Of a stretch of 64,000 bases of DNA, positions 8,909-17,239 are shown one piece after another (position 1 is the stretch's first letter; each line of letters opens with the position of its first letter). The DNA is from Pseudanabaena frigida. GTDB taxonomy: Bacteria; Cyanobacteriota; Cyanobacteriia; Pseudanabaenales; Pseudanabaenaceae. The translations under genes and the position numbers were made by a program. The stretch covers positions 120,931 to 184,930 of the forward strand of contig QBML01000014.1 in the NCBI GenBank assembly GCA_003242085.1. The letters are read 5' to 3'. Below the pieces are notes generated by a model that worked only from the letters and a program-made list of their open reading frames with translations, did not search any database and was not told the origin of the DNA.

Positions 8909-10444
8909 CTAACGGCTATAAAGTTGAGTTACTTCTAATAGGCGATCGCTAAGATCTTGATTGAGCAAATCGGGATCGCTATAGCGCCAGCCCCAGTTAC
9001 CTGTTGCTGTCCCAGGGAGATTCATCCTTGCGCTGTTATCTAAACCAAGAACATCTTGCAAGGGAACGATCGCAATTGTGGATACCGATGCCATTGCCAT
9101 CCGAATTAGTACCCAATTGATCGGCTCACCTGCGGCAAAACCAACTATATACCGATAAAACAATTGCTTTTCTTGCTTGCTTGACCTTTGCCACCAACCA
9201 ACAGCAGTGTCATTGTCATGGGTTCCTGTATAAACAACGCTGTTGTGTCTGTAATGGTGCGGTAAGTGGAAATTAGCTGAATCGCCACCAAAGGCAAATA
9301 ATAAAACTTGCATTCCCGGAAATCCAAAATCATCACGAAGTTTTATAACTTCAGGTGTAATTACTCCGAGATCTTCGGCAAGAATTGGTAGCTCACCCAT
9401 CACTTCTTTGAGCTTAGTAAACAACTCGTCACCTAGCGCCAATTTCCATTCACCATTGATCGCTGTCTCTTCGCCTGCGGGAACTTGCCAAAATGACTCA
9501 AAGCCGCGAAAGTGATCGATGCGAATAATATCAACGTAACGATTTAAAAATCGGAAGCGATCGATCCACCAAGCAAAATCAGTTTCTTTGAGATAGTCCC
9601 AGTTATAGACTGGATTTCCCCATAGCTGACCCGTGGCGCTAAAGTAATCGGGCGGCACTCCCGCCATTTCGGTGACTTCGTAAGTCTCAGGATCGAGCGC
9701 AAAGTTTTCGGGGTTTGCCCAGACATCAGCGCTATTGTGAGATACATAGATAGGAATATCGCCAATAATCTGAATATTACGCATATTGGCATAATTCTTG
9801 AGTTTTAGCCATTGATCGAAAAAGATAAATTGCACAAACCTCTGAAATCCAATTCGATCCTGCAACTCTTCGCGCTTTTGTTGCATGGCTTCAGGCTCGC
9901 GCTTGGCGATCGCAGGTTCCCAATTATTCCAGAGTATTTTAGGATCTTCTTCATGGAGAGCCATGAATAGGACATAGTCTTCCAGCCAGTCCGCTTCTTC
10001 ATAACAAAACTTTTTGAACTGCTCTTGAAGTAGATATAGATCGTGATGATGTTGTGGATCTTGATCGGTAAAGCCTTGCTTGAAGCGCGTATAAGCTAGT
10101 TCTAATAACTTGCGTTTGTATGGCATTACCACAGCAAAATCAACGCGATCGCGATCGAAATCTGGAATGTCTGCCCAATCCTCTTCTTGGAGTAAGTATT
10201 GCTTTGCAAGGAGTTCGGGGCTGATCAGATAAGGGTTACCCGCGATCGCGCTAAAGCTCATATAGGGGGAATTTCCATATCCTGTTGGGCCAAGGGGCAG
10301 GACTTGCCATAGCTTTTGACCACTGCGCGATAAAAACTCAATAAACTGATAGGCAGTTTCACCTAAATCCCCAATCCCAAATTTACTTGGCAAGGAGGTT
10401 GGATGCAACAAAATTCCACTAGCACGTTGAAAAGCCATAGCCAA
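8909..10444 (-). CDS. malQ: 4-alpha-glucanotransferase (amylomaltase)
   Basis: GH77 enzyme of 511 residues that transfers alpha-1,4-glucan segments during glycogen breakdown. The bacterial type-I form is complete from RASGILLHPTSLPSKFGIGD to the C-terminus. The catalytic regions are present: IIRIDHFRGFESFW with the nucleophile Asp, ILAEDLGVI with the acid/base Glu, and YTGTHDNDTAVGWW with the stabilising Asp. It stands alone on the minus strand; a palindrome lies upstream and the CNNM gene follows. Confidence 0.96.
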   Translation of the reverse strand: MAMAFQRASGILLHPTSLPSKFGIGDLGETAYQFIEFLSRSGQKLWQVLPLGPTGYGNSPYMSFSAIAGNPYLISPELLAKQYLLQEEDWADIPDFDRDRVDFAVVMPYKRKLLELAYTRFKQGFTDQDPQHHHDLYLLQEQFKKFCYEEADWLEDYVLFMALHEEDPKILWNNWEPAIAKREPEAMQQKREELQDRIGFQRFVQFIFFDQWLKLKNYANMRNIQIIGDIPIYVSHNSADVWANPENFALDPETYEVTEMAGVPPDYFSATGQLWGNPVYNWDYLKETDFAWWIDRFRFLNRYVDIIRIDHFRGFESFWQVPAGEETAINGEWKLALGDELFTKLKEVMGELPILAEDLGVITPEVIKLRDDFGFPGMQVLLFAFGGDSANFHLPHHYRHNSVVYTGTHDNDTAVGWWQRSSKQEKQLFYRYIVGFAAGEPINWVLIRMAMASVSTIAIVPLQDVLGLDNSARMNLPGTATGNWGWRYSDPDLLNQDLSDRLLEVTQLYSR

Positions 10445-10495
10445 AACTATTTTTTTAGATCTGGCTTCACTTTACCGCGTAAGCTATGCCAAAAT

Positions 10496-10538
10496 CCAAA
10501 GATTAAAAGCAGCGCGAAGCGCTGCTTTTAATCTTTGG
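10496..10538. repeat. Palindrome with GCGC-GAA-GCGC core
   Basis: Perfect 20-bp arms (10496-10515 and 10519-10538) around a GAA loop in the gap between malQ and the ComFB gene. It belongs to the dispersed set of intergenic palindromes with a GCGC(GAA/TTC)GCGC centre. It may serve as the transcript end of the ComFB gene's opposite neighbour. Confidence 0.85.
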
Positions 10539-10574
10539 AATGAACGAAAGTGGGGTAAGTCTGTTGTTCTAAAT

Positions 10575-11828
10575 TCAAATGATTCCATCTGCTGCCATTT
10601 CGGCACGGGTATAGTTAATTGAAAAATCTAAGAAATAAGCATAAAGCTCAATTTCAGCAACCGCAGGGAAAAGACGCAAGGTACTGATCCCAAGGTTTTT
10701 AGGATTATCAGCCAACCAACCAAAGGCATTTTTAGTATATGTATGTACGATTAAAACTTCTCCCTCTGGAGTTTGTTTGAGCGATAACTCTGCGTCCCCT
10801 GGTTGGAGATACATTTCACTATAAATTTGTCCTAGCATTCGCCACTGTTGTCTCCAGTAAGTCATTCCTTGTCTTTCATGCTCGATCGCATATTCGGCTA
10901 AGGAGACAAAGTTATACCAAGTAATATCATCCCGTTGAAAAATCAGGCGTAATTCTTTGATGGCAAGTTCGCATTCTTCTTCAAACTTAAGTAAGGGGAT
11001 AGGATCGGTTAGACGACGAGGAGTTTTACTTAAAGCCATCAATGATTGAATTACCGTTGATTCGATCTGACTAGATAGCTGCTCTTTTGCCTTTTGAGTT
11101 TGCCAAACTACTCCTTGTTCTGACGTAGCGTATAAGGCAGGTAATCGATTTAGTACATGGGCGGAAACATCATCAATACTGACTTTGCGGGGCAAAACAG
11201 TTGCCATATGAGTCAATTGATTGGTTACTTCTTGGTTGACTAAATTTTCTAAGACATTAATAAGAAAATAAGAAGCTGAAAGAATATATGATGTGAGTTC
11301 AGCATTGGGTAACTCGGCGGTTTTCCAGTCTAGTTCGTGTTGTTGATTATCTTTGCGCTGTAAATAACCTTTAATTTCTCGCAGTCGATTGCGATCGATA
11401 ATGCTTAAACCTGCGTACTCTGGTGAATGATTGACTAGTGTAAGCGTTTCTTGAAAAGCTTGTGGCACATCCCGCCATAACAAAGATGGTTTGCTCAAAA
11501 GTTGCTGAAGTTTAGCTAGAACATGGGCGGGAGTCTCGACTTTGCTCGCAGCAATTTTCGTAGATTTTCGCAAAGGATCTTGTTTTACGCCTAAGAGTGC
11601 TTGTTTAACAGCACTAACAATCTGACTATGTAGCTCATTGTGAGCGCGTTTGCGTTGTTGCAACCAACCTCGGCTAGTACTTGCATAGAGTGCTGGTAAT
11701 CGATTAAGTGCAAAGGCGGCAACTTCACTAAGGTTAATTGCTTCACGAGCTGATTGACTCAGATGTTTGAGTTGCTCCTGTGCTTCTACGACAACGATTT
11801 CCTCAAGGGCATTTTTGAGGCTAGTCAT
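10575..11828 (-). CDS. Double ComFB-domain protein
   Basis: A 417-residue protein with two copies of the late-competence ComFB domain. The first spans about residues 7-80 (NLSEVAAFALNRLPALYAS) and the second about 191-266 (SIDDVSAHVLNRLPALYAT). A helical linker joins them and a C-terminal domain of about 150 residues follows. Stand-alone ComFB proteins in cyanobacteria have been reported to bind cyclic di-nucleotides and to influence natural competence or motility. A tandem version could bind two ligands or form an internal dimer. The C-terminal domain is not recognised. It forms a single-gene unit between malQ and mutS. Confidence 0.85.
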   Translation of the reverse strand: MTSLKNALEEIVVVEAQEQLKHLSQSAREAINLSEVAAFALNRLPALYASTSRGWLQQRKRAHNELHSQIVSAVKQALLGVKQDPLRKSTKIAASKVETPAHVLAKLQQLLSKPSLLWRDVPQAFQETLTLVNHSPEYAGLSIIDRNRLREIKGYLQRKDNQQHELDWKTAELPNAELTSYILSASYFLINVLENLVNQEVTNQLTHMATVLPRKVSIDDVSAHVLNRLPALYATSEQGVVWQTQKAKEQLSSQIESTVIQSLMALSKTPRRLTDPIPLLKFEEECELAIKELRLIFQRDDITWYNFVSLAEYAIEHERQGMTYWRQQWRMLGQIYSEMYLQPGDAELSLKQTPEGEVLIVHTYTKNAFGWLADNPKNLGISTLRLFPAVAEIELYAYFLDFSINYTRAEMAADGII

Positions 11829-12034
11829 ATGTTTTTGCTGCTTGAAATTTTTATGTGTAGTAGCCTTTTTAAATATGGTAATTCTTAAAGACGACGCAGA
11901 TTAGAGATTATGTAGGGAGGAGCATAGCTCTGTCTATCATAATTTTGCACTAGAAGCGTTTTTAGAGAATTTAAGGGATGTTTACGTTAGCTTTCCCTAA
12001 TTCTAAGCAATTTATAGCGCTTGCCAATTGTATC

Positions 12035-12091
12035 TTAAAAATCAAAAGAGAGTCATGGCGCGAAGCGCCATGACTCTCTTTTGATTTTTAA
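12035..12091. repeat. Long palindrome directly after mutS
   Basis: Perfect 27-bp arms (12035-12061 and 12065-12091) with GAA loop and GGCGC/GCGCC core. It ends two bases from the mutS stop codon and has an A/T-rich base, so it probably terminates mutS while belonging to the dispersed palindrome set. Confidence 0.85.
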
Positions 12092-12093
12092 AT

Positions 12094-14802
12094 TTAATAC
12101 GAAGGGTTATCAAAGATGGTCATTTGTGCTTCTTTTGTGAAATCTTTGCCAGATTTTAAAGAGGATTTCTGAAGCCGATCGCTTGATTTATTATTTGCCT
12201 TAATGGAACCACCCGATCGCAGTCCAGTAGCAATATGACTGTTTTTGGCAATTTCGCCTAAAACTTGTTTGGCACGCTCAATCACACTAGCGGGTAACCC
12301 AGCTAAGCGCCCAACCTCGATTCCATAGGAACGATCTGCCCCGCCTTCTTGTACTTGATGCAAGAAAATAATTTCATCTTCTAATTCTTTGACCGTGACT
12401 TGGAAATTGGCGACATTGGGAAGTAGGCTCGCGAGTTCATTTAGTTCGTGATAATGCGTTGCAAAAATTCCTCGCGCTTTAATTTTATTGGCAATGTACT
12501 CAGCAACTGACCAAGCGATCGCCATACCATCAAAAGTGGAAGTACCGCGTCCAATTTCATCAAGCAATACTAATGAACGATCCTTGGCATGGTTGAGAAT
12601 ATTGGCGGTTTCATTCATTTCCACCATGAAAGTTGATTGACCTGTCGCCAGATCGTCAACGGCACCAACACGAGTAAAAATGCGGTCGCATATTCCCAAA
12701 GTTGCCGATTCCGCAGGGACAAAGCTACCAACTTGCGCCATTAATTGGATTAGTCCGACTTGGCGCAGATAAATACTTTTGCCGCTCATGTTGGGACCGG
12801 TCAATACAATTAAATCTGGACAGGATTCAATACTTTCCTTGCCGTTCGACTGAGCGGAGTCGAAGCCTAAATAAGTAGAATTGGGAACAAAGAAACCTGC
12901 GGGAAGAGACTGTTCGACCACAGGATGACGACCGTTATGAATGGCGATCGCGCGATCGCTAGTAATGTGCGGACGACAATAGTTATAGGTGACAGCAACT
13001 TCGGCAAGGCTACATAACGCATCGGCGGCAGCGAGCGCAGTGGCGAGCGTCCGCATTGGTTCGATATGTTGGGCAGCCAGTAGCCTCAGTTCTACAAACA
13101 GGTTATATTCTAATTGCTTCAGCTCATTATCAGCATTGAGAATTCTCGTTTCGCGTTCCTTAAGTTCGGGTGTGATGTAGCGCTCTTCATTGGTAAGCGT
13201 TTGCTTGCGAATATAATCGGCAGGCGCTTGTTCGCTCTTACCACGAGAAATACTAATGTAGTAGCCAAAAGCCTTATTAAAGCCAACTTTGAGCGTACTT
13301 ATGCCCGTGCGTTCTTTTTCCTGCTTCTCAAAAGATGCTAACCATTCCACATCATCTCGACTCTGTTGTCGCAAGCTATCTAACCGATCGTTTACCCCAG
13401 AACGAATTAGATTTCCTTCGGTAATATATATTGGTGGCTCTTCCACTAAGCTCCGTTGCAACTGAATGCCAAGCTGGATTAATTCCGATGGCACAGATTG
13501 CAGAGCCTTTAGATATCGAGAATTTGTCTTTGCGACTACATCCGCAACATCGCGCATTCTCTCTAGTGAGATAGCAACTGCCATTAAGTCTCTACCATTT
13601 GCCGTGCCCGCACCAATCCGACTACACAGACGTTCGATATCATAAATTTGACTAAGACAACTTCTTAAGTTTTTACGGAGAGCGTGTTGCTTGAGTAGTT
13701 CTGTAATTGTGTCAAGGCGTTCGTTAATGGCGGCGATATCTTTGAGTGGTTGCAATAACCAACGGCGCAAAGCTCGACTGCCCATGCCTGTAGTGGTTTT
13801 ATCCAAAGCCCATAGTAGCGAACTATAAAAAGTTCCATCACGCACAGTTTGGGTGATTTCTAAATTGCGGCGCGTTTGGTTGTCGAGTACTAAATAATCA
13901 GCGATCGCATAGGTACAAATCCCTTGCAATGGCATCTTTACGCTTTTTTGAGTGGATTCTAGATATTCTAAGATGCCACCCGCCGCTCTAATTGCTAGGG
14001 GTAGAGACGCGCACCCAAATCCTTCTAGCGATCGTACTCTAAACGTATCGAGAATACGTTGCTTGGCTTCAGCTAAGGCAAAGGGGGCTTGTGTTCGCGG
14101 TGTGTAGCAAAAACTTTCTGGCAAAGAAGTATATGGTGCGGGAAGCGAAGATTGCTTCTTTTGGGAAATGCCTTCCCAAAAATTGTCGGATTTTTCCGAT
14201 TTGGAAACGCGAAATAATTGCGGATTAGGAATGTCGATGGGAATGAGAACTTCCGCAGGTTGTAATCGCAATAGTTCTTGAATGAGACGATCGGTGCTAT
14301 CTAGCTGGGTAACTGAAAACTCCCCCGTTGAAATATCGGTATAGGCTAAGCCCCAGTTATCGCCGCCATTAGCGATCGCCGCCAAAAAATTATTTTTCTT
14401 CGCCGCGAGCATTCCCTCTTCAATTACCGTTCCTGGGGTAATGACTCTAGTGACTTCACGACGAACTAGTCCCTGTGCTTCTGAAGCGGCTTCCATTTGA
14501 TCGCAAACTGCGATCGAGTAGCCTTTTTCAACTAACTGATTGGCGTAGCGATCGAGAGCATGATGAGGAATCCCCGCCATCGCAATTCGTCCAAGCGCTT
14601 TCCCGCCATCTCGTCCAGTTAATACCAATTCTAATTCCCGCGAAATCAGTTCTGCATCTTCAAAAAATGCCTCAAAAAAATCTCCTAGACGATATAGCAT
14701 CACCGTATGAGGATATTGCTCTTTCATCTCAATATAGTGCTGCATCATTGGTGTGAGGGCAGCGCGATTAACTTGAGCAGACGACAGAACTAATTCAGCC
14801 AT
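12094..14802 (-). CDS. mutS: DNA mismatch repair protein MutS
   Basis: Full-length MutS1 (902 residues) recognising base mismatches and small loops. The mismatch-binding domain starts [34 protein letters not shown], containing the family's Phe-x-Glu (FFEAF) wedge. The clamp and lever domains follow, then the ABC-type ATPase with Walker [10 protein letters not shown] (about 666-674), Walker [16 protein letters not shown] and [10 protein letters not shown]. Between residues about 646 and 655, just before the ATPase core, the protein carries [10 protein letters not shown], which is the translation of a dispersed palindromic repeat inserted in frame. Single gene, minus strand. Confidence 0.97.
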   Translation of the reverse strand: MAELVLSSAQVNRAALTPMMQHYIEMKEQYPHTVMLYRLGDFFEAFFEDAELISRELELVLTGRDGGKALGRIAMAGIPHHALDRYANQLVEKGYSIAVCDQMEAASEAQGLVRREVTRVITPGTVIEEGMLAAKKNNFLAAIANGGDNWGLAYTDISTGEFSVTQLDSTDRLIQELLRLQPAEVLIPIDIPNPQLFRVSKSEKSDNFWEGISQKKQSSLPAPYTSLPESFCYTPRTQAPFALAEAKQRILDTFRVRSLEGFGCASLPLAIRAAGGILEYLESTQKSVKMPLQGICTYAIADYLVLDNQTRRNLEITQTVRDGTFYSSLLWALDKTTTGMGSRALRRWLLQPLKDIAAINERLDTITELLKQHALRKNLRSCLSQIYDIERLCSRIGAGTANGRDLMAVAISLERMRDVADVVAKTNSRYLKALQSVPSELIQLGIQLQRSLVEEPPIYITEGNLIRSGVNDRLDSLRQQSRDDVEWLASFEKQEKERTGISTLKVGFNKAFGYYISISRGKSEQAPADYIRKQTLTNEERYITPELKERETRILNADNELKQLEYNLFVELRLLAAQHIEPMRTLATALAAADALCSLAEVAVTYNYCRPHITSDRAIAIHNGRHPVVEQSLPAGFFVPNSTYLGFDSAQSNGKESIESCPDLIVLTGPNMSGKSIYLRQVGLIQLMAQVGSFVPAESATLGICDRIFTRVGAVDDLATGQSTFMVEMNETANILNHAKDRSLVLLDEIGRGTSTFDGMAIAWSVAEYIANKIKARGIFATHYHELNELASLLPNVANFQVTVKELEDEIIFLHQVQEGGADRSYGIEVGRLAGLPASVIERAKQVLGEIAKNSHIATGLRSGGSIKANNKSSDRLQKSSLKSGKDFTKEAQMTIFDNPSY
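12842..12867. repeat. Dispersed palindromic repeat absorbed into mutS
   Basis: Read on the minus strand this segment is GGCTTCGACTCCGCTCAGTC plus GAACGG. The same sequence forms intergenic palindromes at 41530-41582 and, in variants, at 26432-26457, 29538-29590 and 48706-48785. In mutS it is in frame and adds about nine residues to a surface loop. Confidence 0.8.
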
Positions 14803-14851
14803 TCAAATTTTAGATATAAAACAATGTGACTAAACCATTGTATCGCAAGCG

Positions 14852-14896
14852 ACCCCAAAGGAAAGGAGGCGCGAAGCGCCTCCTTTCCTTTGGGGT
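14852..14896. repeat. Palindrome upstream of mutS
   Basis: Perfect 21-bp arms (14852-14872 and 14876-14896) with GAA loop and GGCGC core, in the 270-base gap between mutS and the epimerase gene. No gene lies in the rest of the gap. Confidence 0.85.
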
Positions 14897-15076
14897 ATGA
14901 CCGATATTACGTAGAAGGAATTTCTGCGATATCAGAGATCTTGGGCTGGCACGGGGGCTCAGCCCCCTACGAAATCTAAATTGTTGAGGTAGAGGTAATC
15001 CCCCTGTGGTTGCCCTTCCGCACTAGGAGCAAGAGATTTATCATCTGTGTTCCACGTAACATCAGTTATGAAGAGT

Positions 15077-16012
15077 TTATTCAACTTCTGCAAGTAAATT
15101 TGCTAAACGGGGATATTTAGAAACTAAGCCGAAGGTTTCAGGAGAGACAACATCATAGGTAAAATGGCGCTGGGCAATGCAGTAACGATCCCATGCCGCG
15201 ACTTCGATGCGGAATAATTTGATCACCGCATCGACTAGGAATGGAGTTAGTTCAAATTGCCAGCCAACTTTTAAATTTAAATGTTCGCAGAATTGGGCAA
15301 CTAAGTCTTGAGCGGTTAGACGCTGCATCCCTAAAACTAGACGGGCAGGAGATTGAGGTGCTGTTTCCGTAGTGAGCAAATGGACAATGATTTGAGAAAT
15401 GTCGATCGCATGGACAAAATGGAAACTGCCATCGGTTTTGAGGAATCTCGCATAGGGCACATATTTGAGAATGTCTTTAAGCCCTTTGGATAGGTGTGAG
15501 TAGGGCTTATTATATGCGCCACCAAAAACAAGGGTGGGGAAAACAGTAATTAGGCGATCGCGAATAATCGAATTTTCTAAGGTTTCCAAACAAGCATGTT
15601 TTGAAGCAATGTAAGCCGTGCCAATTTCTCCTGCTTCGGGAATAATTTGATTATGGGAATCGAGAATACTTGCTGTGGAGAAATAGATGGCACGTTCGCA
15701 GACATCTGGATCGAGCATGGAAAATAGTTCAATGGTTTTATCGCGGTTAACCATAAAGGCTTCTTCCCCTCCCCAGCCTGCGGCAGTACTGACCACAAAT
15801 TCCATCGTGCGGAGTAGCTCTTTGTGGTTGCCGATATTCTGCATTGAGTCTTCGATCACATGCACATTAGCGCGATCGCTGAGGTCGATTTGTAATTTAT
15901 GGCGATCGCGCACCAGCAAATATAGCTCGTAATCAGTTTTTGCTAAAAGCTCCTCAATTAAATAATGTCCAACACAACCACTCGCACCTGTAATAAAGAC
16001 TTTTTTGGGCAT
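15077..16012 (-). CDS. NAD(P)-dependent epimerase/dehydratase (extended SDR)
   Basis: A 311-residue extended short-chain dehydrogenase. The Rossmann glycine motif GASGCVGHYL (residues 9-18), the serine region FSTASI and the catalytic YIASKHA are all present, so it is probably active. Proteins like this act on nucleotide sugars, lipids or chlorophyll-like substrates; the substrate is not evident. It is a single gene and its neighbours give no pathway. Confidence 0.85.
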   Translation of the reverse strand: MPKKVFITGASGCVGHYLIEELLAKTDYELYLLVRDRHKLQIDLSDRANVHVIEDSMQNIGNHKELLRTMEFVVSTAAGWGGEEAFMVNRDKTIELFSMLDPDVCERAIYFSTASILDSHNQIIPEAGEIGTAYIASKHACLETLENSIIRDRLITVFPTLVFGGAYNKPYSHLSKGLKDILKYVPYARFLKTDGSFHFVHAIDISQIIVHLLTTETAPQSPARLVLGMQRLTAQDLVAQFCEHLNLKVGWQFELTPFLVDAVIKLFRIEVAAWDRYCIAQRHFTYDVVSPETFGLVSKYPRLANLLAEVE

Positions 16013-16098
16013 TCTCTTAATAGCTCTTGAATATAACGCTTGACAATTTTTCTAAGATTGATATAGGCAGAGATAAGCACCGTCTATATCAATCTTGA

Positions 16099-17031
16099 TT
16101 AATAACGTGAAAGAACAATATATCCTTCAGGACAGGTAGGCTTGTCCGATAATTTGAATTTTGAGGGAAGATCGCGAGTTGGCTTGAGGCTTTCACAGAG
16201 CATGGCAACAGAAGTCATTTCTTGAGTTCCCACAACAGGTCTGATATTGACAAAACCAGTGTAGGCTTTAAGATTGTCTTTTTTCGGTATGGCGATATTC
16301 TGTACTCCTTTTTTGCTATCTATAACCACAATTTGATATTTGTAGTTCTCTGTTTCAGAGCTAATCCCTATACCTAGATCATACAATTTACTAGTGAAGT
16401 ATTCCTTTTCAAGAAAGAATGCTTGCTGAGCACGATTTATTGCACCAACATAGCTTTTTGCCTCGCTCTGTCTTGCCCGATTTGCTGGAGATTGAAACAG
16501 GGCAAAATTAAGATTTGCATCTACATTAGTATCACTAGAAATGCGTGTTAATGACAATATATTTGGCATGAGCAAACCACCAATAATATTAGGTTCATTA
16601 GAATTACTAGAATACATGAGCTGTATTACCGCAGGGATAAACAATTGTTGGAGGATTAATTGTCCTTTTGAGTTGAACGAAAAATTTGTTCTGGCTCCAA
16701 AGCTCCCCTGAAAAATATCTAGATAGACTTGTCCATTCACAGAATGGATTTGGTATTCTCCTTGAACCACCGATTGTCTAGTGGAGTTGATCAGGTATAA
16801 CTTACCGTCAGGCATAAATAGAAGAGTGAGTGGCTCTAATTCACTACCTACCATTGTTAGCTGCCATTTACCAATTAATTGTTTTGCTACGGCAGGTAAC
16901 TCGCTTGGCTCGGCGGCGATCGCTTGATTATCGAGGAGCGCTAAACAATTACGGGGCATTACAAATGATGAAGTATTTACACCGATGGCGATCGCAAGAG
17001 CAAGGGTAAATTTCCTAAAAGAATATTGCAT
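16099..17031 (-). CDS. Type IV pilin-like G/H family protein
   Basis: Secreted protein of 310 residues. An N-terminal hydrophobic signal (about 8-25) is followed by a lipocalin-like strand-rich region (50-130). The C-terminal 130 residues form the cyanobacterial GSPII_G/H-type module, recognised from AKSYVGAINRAQQAFFLEKE and the paired cysteines (MLCESL, KPTCPEGY) at the end. In classical members this module follows a prepilin cleavage site; here no Gly-Phe-Thr prepilin site is seen, so it is more likely a periplasmic or outer-membrane protein than a pilus subunit. Function unknown. Confidence 0.75.
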   Translation of the reverse strand: MQYSFRKFTLALAIAIGVNTSSFVMPRNCLALLDNQAIAAEPSELPAVAKQLIGKWQLTMVGSELEPLTLLFMPDGKLYLINSTRQSVVQGEYQIHSVNGQVYLDIFQGSFGARTNFSFNSKGQLILQQLFIPAVIQLMYSSNSNEPNIIGGLLMPNILSLTRISSDTNVDANLNFALFQSPANRARQSEAKSYVGAINRAQQAFFLEKEYFTSKLYDLGIGISSETENYKYQIVVIDSKKGVQNIAIPKKDNLKAYTGFVNIRPVVGTQEMTSVAMLCESLKPTRDLPSKFKLSDKPTCPEGYIVLSRY

Positions 17032-17239
17032 AAGCTAGTAAGAATATATAAATCGATAATTTGAATTATTGGTAAAATAGCTTTTGTTAAGTTACCTTAT
17101 TGATACGTAATTGGTTTATCACTAACTTGTTAATCCAGTCTGTTACGTTTTTGTGAGCTACTGAAATATTGTTACTCAAAATTGCATTTATGTTTAGCTA
17201 CAAACCAAAGAACCATTGACTGCGGATAATTAGGGAAAA

